Positions 1-7,643 of a stretch of 64,000 nucleotides of DNA are shown in pieces; position 1 is the stretch's first letter; each line of letters starts with the position of its first letter. The stretch spans positions 62,001-126,000 of the forward strand of contig NZ_JADPRZ010000007.1 of assembly GCF_017347095.1 (NCBI RefSeq), read 5' to 3'. The DNA is from Sporosarcina sp. E16_8. Lineage in GTDB: Bacteria; Bacillota; Bacilli; Bacillales_A; Planococcaceae. The position numbers and the translations under genes are program-made. Under the pieces are notes generated by a model. The model was not told where the DNA came from and searched no databases. It saw only the letters and a list, made by a program, of their open reading frames with translations.

Positions 1-52
1 CTTAGTAATGAGTAGTGCGATTTGGGAAATGAATCACAATTGCATAAAGGGT

Positions 53-94
53 GAAAAAGAGTAGATGTGCAATTTAAACTGTCTACTCTTTTTC
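53..94. terminator. Bidirectional terminator-like hairpin
   Basis: A perfect 13-bp inverted repeat, GAAAAAGAGTAGA (53-65) and TCTACTCTTTTTC (82-94), with a 16-nt loop. Both arms end in A/T runs, so it could stop transcription from either side. It probably closes a gene lying left of the window. Confidence 0.7.
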
Positions 95-490
95 GCTTTG
101 TCTTGTTCGGGTACTTATCATTAGTCTACCTATCACTAGACGCGCCTGGATTACCAGTGTGCGACTTAAGTCGATCCGTACAGATTGATATTGTTCATCT
201 CGTAGAGGTATGTTAGAGAGAGTGCTGAGAAGTCGGAATTGCTTGGCGACCAGCTAAAATGCCACCGATGAGAGTGGAAACAGATCCACTAGCAATATTT
301 GGATACAGAATTTTTAGACTAGGGGGATAACATATACTGAATGTCATCTATAAAAAACGTTTGATTGAATGGAAAGTGAGTTCTGCTTCGCCTTATAGTT
401 GGAGAGGGGAGGGGGAAAAGAGCTTACATCGAACTTTAATAAATGATCATAGCAACTCCGTTTTTTTGAAGTATACATTAATAGTCACGT
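95..490. other. Non-coding stretch before the par locus
   Basis: No convincing gene is visible between the left-edge hairpin and the palindromic repeats. A 61-codon open frame at 361-546 has no clear ribosome binding site and runs into the repeat cluster, so it is not called. No tRNA or known riboswitch motif was recognised. Confidence 0.5.
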
Positions 491-623
491 TGTACACATT
501 AGTGTACACGTTTGTAAACATTAACGTGTACAAGTATACAAACTAGTACACAACCAGTGTTTATATAGGTACACATTAATGTTTACAAGTTTACGGATGA
601 GTACACAATATTACATTTGTGTG
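491..623. repeat. parC-like cluster of palindromic iterons
   Basis: An AT-rich stretch packed with variants of TGTACAC-ATTA-GTGTACA. The first copy (491-508) is a perfect 7-bp inverted repeat with a 4-bp spacer. Degenerate copies follow at about 513-532 (TGTAAAC/GTGTACA), 534-561, 570-587 (GTACAC/GTTTAC) and 601-623. It lies directly upstream of an actin-like ParM gene and a ribbon-helix-helix-type gene, where parC centromeres of type II plasmid partition systems sit. Family knowledge: ParR binds such iterons and thereby represses parMR. That this cluster does both is inference. Confidence 0.6.
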
Positions 624-709
624 TTAAGTAGTTGAATAGGATTGACCTGCAAACAAAGTTCCAGTACCATTTCAATAGAAAGCCAGAATAATTGGGGAGG
701 ATGATTTTT

Positions 710-1891
710 ATGACAGAAACTCGCATTGCAGCAATAGACGTAGGAAATGATTCATTGAAAGCCATTTTCGGTAAGTTGGAAGCAGAACTAAATATACCGA
801 ATGTAATTGCACAAGATGTTGCAGATCGTCCGATTATCGGAATTGAAGAACTCGACAACCAAGAGCCTACTGAAGGCATTCATATTCGTTTGCACTCCCC
901 AACACTAAAAGATAACAACGCTATTTATCGTGTTGGGAATCTTGCTACGAAAAGTGGTAATTCAACTGAACTAGATCCAGGTAGCAACAAGTCTGAGGAA
1001 GACCAGACCTTGGTAATGTTGTTCGCGGCACTTGCGTTAGATGCAGCTCGTGACGAGAATAAAGGTATTTTCAAGCGTAATAATAATGTAATCGAAGCTA
1101 CGTATACACTAGGAACAGGACTTCCACTTAGGGAAGTAAAGGAAGGGAAAGACGTTGGTTATCGATCCCAGTTGCTTAGCTCTGTTCACCAAGTAGAGTT
1201 TTTAGTTACACCTAAATATCAAGGTATAAAAGTAAATATTAAATTTGATGAAGTAAAGGTTTATCCGGAAGGATTTGCTGCATTTATCAACCTTGTAATG
1301 GATAATAATTTAAATATCATTAATAAAGAACTAATCGATAAACAAATCTTGATACAAGACATCGGTGGGTTATCAACGGATGTTGCGGTCATTAGAAACC
1401 GTAAAGTTGATGATGATAAGGCACAAGGCTTCAACTTAGGTGTTTCAGAGTCTCTTGATGCTATTCGGGAAGAAATTTATGCTAGACATGGTGTAGAGTT
1501 GGACAGCCGTCTAGACGTTGTGGATATTATTACGAAGAAAAACAACCGTAATCACATCATGGTAAAAGGAAGCCGGACAAGCGTGCATGACATTGTAGAC
1601 CGGATTCTATTGGAATTAGCGAAAAAGCAATACCGTCATTTACGGAATGTGTGGGCAAGAAACTCACAATCTGAGATCTGCTATTTCATCGGCGGGGGCT
1701 CTATTGTCCTGAAAGATTACCTTAAAACACTAAATAATAGCTTAGATGGCTTCAATATTGATTTCTTTGAAGATGAAAAAGAAAGCGTTTGGATGATGGC
1801 CAATGCCTACTACAAATTGATTTCAGACTTTGCAAGAAAAAGCCAGAAAGCAAAATACAAAGAAGAAGAAAAATTAGTTAAAACAAAGTAA
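710..1891 (+). CDS. parM: Actin-like ParM/StbA-family segregation ATPase
   Basis: 393 residues of the actin/Hsp70 ATPase fold. Visible motifs: phosphate-1 loop IDVGNDSLK (residues 9-17), phosphate-2 loop QDIGGLSTD (216-224) and adenosine loop FIGGGS (326-331). Family members polymerise into filaments that push plasmid copies apart once capped by ParR on parC. The start at 710 is chosen because GGGGAGG (694-700) lies 9 nt upstream; an earlier in-frame start would be buried in that site. It is followed after 11 nt by a ParR-like gene and preceded by iterons, so a complete type II partition cassette is present. No replication initiator is seen, so it is either chromosomal or the window edge hides the rest. 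Similarity is to Bacillus plasmid ParM/Alp proteins rather than MreB; the exact subfamily is unresolved. Confidence 0.8.
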   Translation: MTETRIAAIDVGNDSLKAIFGKLEAELNIPNVIAQDVADRPIIGIEELDNQEPTEGIHIRLHSPTLKDNNAIYRVGNLATKSGNSTELDPGSNKSEEDQTLVMLFAALALDAARDENKGIFKRNNNVIEATYTLGTGLPLREVKEGKDVGYRSQLLSSVHQVEFLVTPKYQGIKVNIKFDEVKVYPEGFAAFINLVMDNNLNIINKELIDKQILIQDIGGLSTDVAVIRNRKVDDDKAQGFNLGVSESLDAIREEIYARHGVELDSRLDVVDIITKKNNRNHIMVKGSRTSVHDIVDRILLELAKKQYRHLRNVWARNSQSEICYFIGGGSIVLKDYLKTLNNSLDGFNIDFFEDEKESVWMMANAYYKLISDFARKSQKAKYKEEEKLVKTK

Positions 1892-1902
1892 GGTGATCAT
1901 TC

Positions 1903-2442
1903 ATGAGTGAGACAGGATTGAAGAGGGGTCAGCCCATTACGTTTCGTCTGCCGTCAGACACATCTGACCACACATTAAGGCAACTGCAAAAGTTGAAAGA
2001 AGTCGAAAGAAGAAACTTTTCCAGTAAAATTGCGGAGTTCGTGATAGACGGTGTGAATGATTCTCTAATAAAGCATAAAGAGGTCATCGTAATTCCTTTA
2101 CCAAAAGGACTGACAAAAGCGCAACGTGATTGGTTGAAACATGAACATTCCGAGGCGCTTTTGGGGAGTATCGTGTATCAACTGATGGCTGATCCGAACC
2201 GTACGGCTGCACTCTTTGCATCACTGAATAGCAATGCGATAAACGTAGATGATGCTTTATATCTTCAGGAAGAAACGAGCGCCGACGTAGAACTGGAGAT
2301 AGAAGATCACTTAATAAATACTGATATTGATGATGATTTGGATAACTTTGATTGGGAACAGTTAAAAGGACCAGAAAACACGCTTGTCGAAGAAGAGGAA
2401 GAAGACCCTTTAGGTGAATTTCTTGCTCAGATGAATAAGTAA
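1903..2442 (+). CDS. parR: ParR-like DNA-binding partner of ParM
   Basis: 179 residues. The N-terminal part (about 10-55) reads QPITFRLPSD followed by two predicted helices (HTLRQLQKLKE and NFSSKIAEFVIDGV), the pattern of a ribbon-helix-helix dimer. The C-terminal third is very acidic (DIDDDLDNFDWEQL, EEEEEDPLGEF) and could be the ParM-interacting tail. It starts 11 nt after parM with an AAGGTGAT ribosome site, so the two are co-transcribed. The role is inferred mainly from position, size and fold; ParR proteins diverge strongly. A strong terminator follows, making parM-parR a closed two-gene unit. Confidence 0.65.
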   Translation: MSETGLKRGQPITFRLPSDTSDHTLRQLQKLKEVERRNFSSKIAEFVIDGVNDSLIKHKEVIVIPLPKGLTKAQRDWLKHEHSEALLGSIVYQLMADPNRTAALFASLNSNAINVDDALYLQEETSADVELEIEDHLINTDIDDDLDNFDWEQLKGPENTLVEEEEEDPLGEFLAQMNK

Positions 2443-2450
2443 TAGTGAGT

Positions 2451-2515
2451 GCCTGCATAATAAACCTCCGTGAATGTTTAAATTTTCACGATGGTTTGTT
2501 GTGCAGGCGTTTTTT
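2451..2515 (+). terminator. Rho-independent terminator after parR
   Basis: Long imperfect stem: GCCTGCATAATAAACC and CCGTGAA pair with TTTCACG and TGGTTTGTTGTGCAGGC, followed by GTTTTTTG. It begins just after the parR stop. Confidence 0.85.
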
Positions 2516-2590
2516 GTAATGGTTTTTCCAGTCACTAAAATACAAGTACGTAGGGTATTTTTGAATTTGGATAGTGCTTATCGCAAGTCG

Positions 2591-2599
2591 TGATATAAT
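2591..2599 (+). promoter_or_regulatory. Extended -10 promoter of glnK-like gene
   Basis: TGATATAAT (2591-2599) is an extended -10 element (TGn plus TATAAT) without a good -35. Between it and the start lies a small hairpin with GTGTAA (2628-2633) and TTACAC (2641-2646) as arms. Confidence 0.5.
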
Positions 2600-2681
2600 T
2601 TCAATTAAAGGTAGTTATTATCGCATAGTGTAAGGTTCTTTTACACGCGTCACTATACATAATTTTAAATGGGAGAGTATC

Positions 2682-3956
2682 ATGTTAAAAAAAGTCTGCA
2701 ATCAAAAATTAATTAGGTCGAATGGAGCCGCATTGGTTTTGACGGCAGTATTGACGGCGGTTGTTGGTGAATTTAAAGTGATTCCATTTAGCGGAGAGGT
2801 TTTTCGTTTTGGGATGGGAAGTATTGTTTACTTTCTGTTGATTCTTATTCGACCGCCTGCGTTTCCTATCTTAACGGGACTCGTAACAGGAATAACAGTT
2901 GTTTGTTTTCGTCTATTCATTGACATGACGCTCGTAGAGTTTAATTTATTGGCAAGTTTGCACAATCACTTGCCTACATTCCTATTTTACTTTCTGTTTG
3001 CACTTGGGGTAAGTATCATCAATATAGAGACGTACAAAACGCTACCGTTACTGTTAGGGGCTTGGGTGGCACTATTCGATTTTATAGGTAACAGCGCCGA
3101 GTTCTTGATTCGCGACTTGCTGTTACATCGCGGAGGCTTAAATGCAGGGGACTTAGCATTGGTCAGCGGGGTGGCTTTATTCCGCAGTTACTTTGTTGTG
3201 GGGCTGTATAGCTCCATTACAATATCGGAACAAAAGAAGCGCATGCAAGAAATGCTTGGTGTCGGTTCTGAATTATATGCGGAAACGCTCTATTTGCAGA
3301 AATCGATGAATCATATTGAACAAATTACGGCATCAAGCCATGATCTTTATCGTAAGCTGAAAAAGGGGAACCTTCAGGCGTTAAGTGTACAAGCGTTAGC
3401 CATAGCGCAAGAAATCCATGAAGTGAAGAAGGATTCACAGCGTATTTTGTCGGGGCTTTCCAAAATTACGTACGTAAAAAGGAATGATGTGTTCTTACTT
3501 ACCGAACTGCTTGGATTTGTTGTGACAGCAAATGAAAAATATAGTGAGTTGTTAAAGAGGACGATTACTTTCCGGTTGTCGGCGGCTGTCGATTTTGAAA
3601 CGGACCAACATATCCCACTACTTGCGTTGTTAAATAATCTTACCGCCAACGCTGTTGAATCCATTGCGGATATGGGGGAAATTGATTTTGAAATTCACAA
3701 GGATGGGGAAATCATTTGTTTCAAGATAAAGGATACCGGCAAAGGCATTCCGAAAGAGGATGTTCCAATCATTTTTGAACCGGGCTATACAACGAAGTTT
3801 AACGACCGTGGTGTTGCCGCAACGGGAATCGGTTTATCTCATGTACAGGAAATCCTTCAGACGTTGGAAGGACAAATTCAAATCGAAACTCTGGAAAAAG
3901 GAACGATTTTTTATGTTTGGATTCCGATTCATAACATTCGAAAGAGAGTTGAATAA
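2682..3956 (+). CDS. glnK: Sensor histidine kinase, GlnK (YcbA)-like
   Basis: 424 residues. The first ~185 are hydrophobic with about five to six membrane segments, then a coiled linker, a phosphoacceptor helix with AQEIHEVKKD (His246) and a C-terminal ATPase with the N box (LNNLTANAVES), DTGKGIP (G1) and GIGLSHV (G2). The acceptor helix resembles the B. subtilis GlnK/CitS-like group rather than classical HisKA. It is followed by a GlnL/YcbB-type regulator separated by two bases, then by a glutamate-family symporter. Family knowledge: B. subtilis GlnK-GlnL responds to glutamine and activates a glutamine transport operon. The signal here could be glutamine, glutamate or a dicarboxylate; assignment to GlnK is by similarity and context. 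Confidence 0.75.
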   Translation: MLKKVCNQKLIRSNGAALVLTAVLTAVVGEFKVIPFSGEVFRFGMGSIVYFLLILIRPPAFPILTGLVTGITVVCFRLFIDMTLVEFNLLASLHNHLPTFLFYFLFALGVSIINIETYKTLPLLLGAWVALFDFIGNSAEFLIRDLLLHRGGLNAGDLALVSGVALFRSYFVVGLYSSITISEQKKRMQEMLGVGSELYAETLYLQKSMNHIEQITASSHDLYRKLKKGNLQALSVQALAIAQEIHEVKKDSQRILSGLSKITYVKRNDVFLLTELLGFVVTANEKYSELLKRTITFRLSAAVDFETDQHIPLLALLNNLTANAVESIADMGEIDFEIHKDGEIICFKIKDTGKGIPKEDVPIIFEPGYTTKFNDRGVAATGIGLSHVQEILQTLEGQIQIETLEKGTIFYVWIPIHNIRKRVE

Positions 3957-3958
3957 CG

Positions 3959-4843
3959 CTGCGCTATTTTATAATTGATGATGACATGGCAAGTCGAAGA
4001 ATGTTGGAGAAAGTCATAATGGAGGGGGATCTAGGCATAGTAATTGGCGATGCCGAAAGTGGGATGAAGGCTCTTTCGCCCGTCCTTTCATTGCAACCTG
4101 ATATTGTTTTGGTCGATTTGTTAATGCCGGAGCTGGATGGAATTGAAACGATGGAGCAGTTGAAAAAGCAAGGTTACCAAGGGCAATTCATAATGATTTC
4201 TCAAGTCGTCAATAAAGAAATGGTCGGAGAAGCATATGAAAAAGGGGTAGAGTTTTTTATACATAAGCCAATTAACCGCGTGGAAGTGCAAAGTATCTTA
4301 AGGAAGACCGCAGAGAAATTACGGTTGAAAAATTCGTTGATTGCAATCCGCGAATCATTGGCACATATTGGGCCGGCTGTTAAAACGACGAAGCAGCGAA
4401 ATGTGAAAGAAATCGTTTTATCCATATTGAACGACATGGGGATTATTGGGGAAGCGGGTAGCGACGATATTGTCACGATGATTGAAATCCTAATGAGCCA
4501 GCGAGATCGGGGTAGCCAATTGCCACCATTAAAAGGGCTATATGAAGCGGTTGCAAGCAAGATGAACAATGTTGACGTAGCAAAAGAAAGCAAAGCTATT
4601 GAGCAACGGATTCGCAGAACGATTCTTGCTGCCGTTAATAATTTGGCTTCTTTAGGGGCAGTGGATTACACGACACTGGAGTTTGAGTATTATGCACCTC
4701 GTTATTTCGACTTTCAAGAAATACGCAATCGAATGAAACAGATTCAAGAAGACTGTCATGAGCCCGTAAAAGTGAAAATAAATACTAAAAAATTTATACA
4801 AGTATTATACCTTGAAGCAGTTGATAAACTTGGTCAGTCTTGA
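3959..4843 (+). CDS. glnL: Response regulator GlnL (YcbB)-like, probable CTG start
   Basis: Receiver domain (1-115) followed by a YcbB-type output domain. The first ATG in frame (3986) would delete the acidic pocket. Reading from CTG at 3959 gives (M)RYFIIDDDM, restoring the Asp-Asp pair of receiver domains, with Asp53 (VDLLMPELD) as phosphorylation site and Lys103 (IHKP). No ATG, GTG or TTG lies upstream before the in-frame TGA at 3950-3952, so a rare CTG start, two bases after the glnK stop, is the best fit, probably by translational coupling (AAAGAGAG 3941-3947). The length becomes 294 residues. Likely target: the symporter gene downstream, through direct repeats at 4909-4927. Confidence 0.75.
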   Translation: MRYFIIDDDMASRRMLEKVIMEGDLGIVIGDAESGMKALSPVLSLQPDIVLVDLLMPELDGIETMEQLKKQGYQGQFIMISQVVNKEMVGEAYEKGVEFFIHKPINRVEVQSILRKTAEKLRLKNSLIAIRESLAHIGPAVKTTKQRNVKEIVLSILNDMGIIGEAGSDDIVTMIEILMSQRDRGSQLPPLKGLYEAVASKMNNVDVAKESKAIEQRIRRTILAAVNNLASLGAVDYTTLEFEYYAPRYFDFQEIRNRMKQIQEDCHEPVKVKINTKKFIQVLYLEAVDKLGQS

Positions 4844-4908
4844 TCGGGGAAATATGATTAATTGTCTATATGAAATTAAAGTTTTTTAAAGATACTGAAT
4901 AATTAAAT

Positions 4909-4956
4909 GTCGGATTTCGTCGGATTTGATAAGTTGCCCATAGTATATTCTATAAA
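4909..4956 (+). promoter_or_regulatory. Direct-repeat operator and promoter of the symporter gene
   Basis: GTCGGATTT occurs twice (4909-4917 and 4919-4927) with a 10-bp period, one helical turn. A weak TTGATA (4926-4931) and TATAAA (4951-4956) lie just downstream. It is a good candidate for the binding site of the upstream response regulator, although the sequence differs from the TTTTGT repeats reported for B. subtilis GlnL. Confidence 0.45.
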
Positions 4957-5010
4957 CCTACTTCCGAAGTTGTGGAAGCGGTTTCATTGGGTATAAGGGG
5001 TGAGTTATTG

Positions 5011-6285
5011 ATGAAGAAGAAGTTTAAATTTACTTTAGCCTATCAAATTCTTGCAGGATTAATTTTAGGGATTGCTGTGGGTGGCATTTTTTACGGGAAT
5101 CCGGCGGTGGAAACCTATTTGCAACCACTTGGTACAATCTTCATTAGCATGATTAAAATGATTGTGGTTCCAATTATCGTTTCTACATTAATTATTGGCG
5201 TTGCTGGGACTGGGGATATCAAGCAGTTAGGTAAACTCGGCGGGAAAACATTGATCTATTTTGAAGTTGTTACGACGATTGCGATACTTGTCGGTTTGTT
5301 GGCAGCTAACATATTCCAACCAGGTACGGGCATCGACATGTCTGCGCTTACGAAAACGGATATATCGAAGCATGTTGAAACGACTGAATCGATGGTGGAT
5401 AACGGTCTCATTGACATCATTGTCAATATTGTTCCGACGAATATTATTCAATCCTTGGGTGAGGGGGATATGTTGGCGATCATTTTCTTCTCCGTTTTGT
5501 TTGGTTTAGGAGTTGCTGCGATCGGTGACAGAGGAAAACCGGTGCTGGCATTTTTCCAAGGAACTGCGGATGCCATGTTTTGGGTCACGAACTTGGTTAT
5601 GAAATTTGCGCCCATTGGAGTATTTGGTTTAATCGGTGTAACGGTTTCGAAATTTGGATTGCAATCATTGATCCCACTTGGGAAACTGGCGCTACTTGTC
5701 TATGCGACGATGATATTCTTTATTATTGTTGTATTGGGTATCATTGCAAAGATGGTGGGTACGAGTATTTTCCGTCTTATGAAAGTGCTGAAAGACGAAC
5801 TGCTTTTGGCGTTTACGACAGCTAGTTCAGAAACGGTGTTGCCTAGAATTATGGAGAAAATGGAGAAGTTCGGTTGTCCGAAAGATATCGTCTCATTTGT
5901 TATTCCGACGGGATATTCATTTAACTTGGATGGTTCAACGTTGTACCAGGCGTTGGCGGCAATTTTCATCGCTCAGATGTATGGGATTGAATTGAGTATT
6001 ACGGAACAAATTACATTAGTGTTGGTCTTAATGGTGACGTCAAAAGGAATGGCGGGTGTGCCGGGCGCTTCGTTCGTTGTTTTATTAGCGACTTTGGGAA
6101 CTGTCGGTATACCACTCGAAGGCCTGGCGTTTATTGCAGGAATTGATCGCATTCTAGATATGGCACGAACGGTTGTCAACGTTATCGGCAATTCGCTGGC
6201 GACTGTTGTGATGTCGAAGTGGGAAGGTCGTTTTGACCCTGAGAAAGAGGATACGTACTTCGCTGCTACTGAGAAATTGGCATAA
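5011..6285 (+). CDS. gltT: Glutamate/aspartate:proton (sodium) symporter, DAACS family
   Basis: 424 residues, a multi-span membrane carrier of the dicarboxylate/amino acid:cation symporter family. Family signatures are visible: ASSETVLPRIMEKME (HP1 serine-rich hairpin), the TM7 motif SFNLDGST, and GVPGASFVVLLATL (HP2). These regions bind the acidic amino acid and coupling ions. The start at 5011 is chosen for AAGGGGTGAG 8-10 nt upstream; the open frame extends to 4972 but without a good site and into the promoter region. Placement behind the GlnK/GlnL pair suggests regulated uptake of glutamate or a C4-dicarboxylate. gltT, gltP and dctP types cannot be separated by eye. Confidence 0.85.
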   Translation: MKKKFKFTLAYQILAGLILGIAVGGIFYGNPAVETYLQPLGTIFISMIKMIVVPIIVSTLIIGVAGTGDIKQLGKLGGKTLIYFEVVTTIAILVGLLAANIFQPGTGIDMSALTKTDISKHVETTESMVDNGLIDIIVNIVPTNIIQSLGEGDMLAIIFFSVLFGLGVAAIGDRGKPVLAFFQGTADAMFWVTNLVMKFAPIGVFGLIGVTVSKFGLQSLIPLGKLALLVYATMIFFIIVVLGIIAKMVGTSIFRLMKVLKDELLLAFTTASSETVLPRIMEKMEKFGCPKDIVSFVIPTGYSFNLDGSTLYQALAAIFIAQMYGIELSITEQITLVLVLMVTSKGMAGVPGASFVVLLATLGTVGIPLEGLAFIAGIDRILDMARTVVNVIGNSLATVVMSKWEGRFDPEKEDTYFAATEKLA

Positions 6286-6319
6286 GGCTATGTTTAACTT
6301 ATAAGATAGACAAAAAGTG

Positions 6320-6361
6320 GGCAGCTTCTCTACCCTTATCGGTTTGGTGAAACTGCCTTTT
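6320..6361 (+). terminator. Terminator after symporter gene
   Basis: GGCAGCTTC (6320-6328) pairs, with one G-U, with GAAACTGCC (6349-6357) before TTTT. Confidence 0.65.
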
Positions 6362-6371
6362 GGGGTAAATG

Positions 6372-6581
6372 TTAACTCGATGTAAGACTCCTAATAATGA
6401 CCACTGCGATAATAACGAGTGTCCCGAAAAGACTGAACCACATGGATTTGTCGGGATTATTCGGCCTGCTGTCTGCTCTGTGCATAGGTTTGACCTTCTT
6501 TCGGTTTATGTATTCACCTATACTCTTCCCGAGCCTGGGATAGAATAAACTATTTAGCAGAAATAGACCAATCATTCCCAC
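6372..6581 (-). CDS. Small membrane protein, unknown
   Basis: 69 residues from a GTG start (6581). A short N-terminal hydrophobic stretch (GLFLLNSLFYP), a basic central segment (INRKKVKPMHRAD) and a C-terminal hydrophobic helix (WFSLFGTLVIIAVVIIRSL) are visible. No family was recognised. The ribosome site is weak (GTAGAG), so the start and the gene itself are uncertain. It is convergent with the symporter gene and lies left of the thiamine riboswitch. It could be a small transmembrane protein of Bacillales or a chance frame; the clean hydrophobic helix favours a real gene. Confidence 0.45.
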   Translation of the reverse strand: MGMIGLFLLNSLFYPRLGKSIGEYINRKKVKPMHRADSRPNNPDKSMWFSLFGTLVIIAVVIIRSLTSS

Positions 6582-6630
6582 GTCTCTACATCAACTATGT
6601 TACACTTGCTACAAAGCTGAATAGTTTAAC

Positions 6631-6722
6631 AACCACTAGGGGAGCCTTTTTTAGGCTGAGACGTGCATGAATGCGCGGACCCTTGGAACCTGATCCGGAT
6701 TATACCGGCGTAGGAAAGTGGG
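6631..6722 (+). promoter_or_regulatory. TPP (THI-element) riboswitch
   Basis: The conserved THI-box pattern is intact: ACTAGGGGAGCC, GGCTGAGA, a CCCTT segment, and AACCTGATCCGGATTATACC (up to GTAGGAAAGTGG). It senses thiamine pyrophosphate and is followed by an intrinsic terminator before thiD, so it should act by transcription attenuation of thiDE. Confidence 0.95.
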
Positions 6723-6750
6723 TACGCCTTTTACGAATAGTTAAATGGCT

Positions 6751-6785
6751 AGCCGCTTTCTTACGCCACCGGAAAGCGGCTTTTT
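6751..6785 (+). terminator. Riboswitch expression-platform terminator
   Basis: AGCCGCTTTC (6751-6760) and GGAAAGCGGC (6771-6780) form a strong stem followed by TTTTT. It lies between the TPP aptamer and thiD. Confidence 0.9.
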
Positions 6786-6812
6786 AGTACAAATTAAAGG
6801 GTGGCGAATCGA

Positions 6813-7643
6813 ATGGTACGTGTGGCATTAACAATTGCGGGGTCGGATAGTGGCGGCGGGGCAGGTATACAGGCGGACTTGAAGACGTTTCAGGAACTAG
6901 GTGTGTTTGGTGCGTCAGCATTGACGGCGGTAACGGCGCAAAATACATTTGGAGTGAAGGCGATACAGCCAATTGATGCGGCTATTGTTACAGCGCAAAT
7001 TCAGGCGGTTATGGAAGATTTCGACGTTAAAGCGATAAAGACGGGAATGTTATTTTCGGCGGAAATTATCCATGCAGTGGCCGATGCATTTCATTGGCGT
7101 GGCATTCCGCTCATTATTGATCCGGTAATGATTGCGAAAGGCGGTGCTTCCTTGCTGGAAAAGGATGCGGTTGAAGCATTGAAGGCAGTACTAATACCCC
7201 TTGCGGCTATTGTTACACCTAATATTCCGGAAGCAGAAGTGCTTGCAGGAATGGAAATAAAGACGAATGCAGACATAGAGAAAGCAGCGAAACATATACT
7301 AGCATTGGGTGCGGGGGCGGTCCTTATTAAAGGGGGCCATCGAAAAGATGCGCCCTATGCGGAAGATTTGTTCATGGGATCGGATGGGGAACGGTTTTCG
7401 GTTCGTGCACCGTGGATTGATACGAAAGACACGCATGGAACAGGGTGCACGTATTCAGCGGCACTGACAGCGTTTTTGGCAAATGGGGAAACAGCAGCGA
7501 ATGCAGTTGTTTCTGCAAAGTGTTTCATCCATACAGCAATTGAAGATGGACTTAAAATTGGTGGCGGTCATGGTCCGACGAATCACTGGGCTTATGGACG
7601 CCGCGGCAACAAGACAATGGAAGGGGTTGTAGTTTATGGATAA
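6813..7643 (+). CDS. thiD: Hydroxymethylpyrimidine/phosphomethylpyrimidine kinase
   Basis: ThiD of the ribokinase superfamily phosphorylates HMP and HMP-P for thiamine synthesis. The N-terminus LTIAGSDSGGGAGIQADLK is the substrate/phosphate signature, and the C-terminal DTHGTGCTYSAA carries the catalytic base and anion hole. It is 276 residues, the usual length. The start is ATG 6813 because AAAGGGTGG (6797-6805) is the ribosome site; the GTG at 6801 lies inside it. It is preceded by the TPP riboswitch and overlaps thiE by 8 bp. No thiM or tenA is beside it, so the thiazole branch must be elsewhere. Confidence 0.95.
   Translation: MVRVALTIAGSDSGGGAGIQADLKTFQELGVFGASALTAVTAQNTFGVKAIQPIDAAIVTAQIQAVMEDFDVKAIKTGMLFSAEIIHAVADAFHWRGIPLIIDPVMIAKGGASLLEKDAVEALKAVLIPLAAIVTPNIPEAEVLAGMEIKTNADIEKAAKHILALGAGAVLIKGGHRKDAPYAEDLFMGSDGERFSVRAPWIDTKDTHGTGCTYSAALTAFLANGETAANAVVSAKCFIHTAIEDGLKIGGGHGPTNHWAYGRRGNKTMEGVVVYG

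Noticed and set aside
2-64. Possible tail of an upstream gene reading into a TAG at 62-64
   Set aside because: Only about 20 codons, the stop lies inside a terminator hairpin, and nothing is recognisable.
361-546. 61-codon open frame before the par locus
   Set aside because: No ribosome site, runs into the palindromic iterons, and the composition is not protein-like.
2084-2458. Open frame antisense to the ParR-like gene
   Set aside because: Shadow of the + strand gene; includes the terminator sequence.
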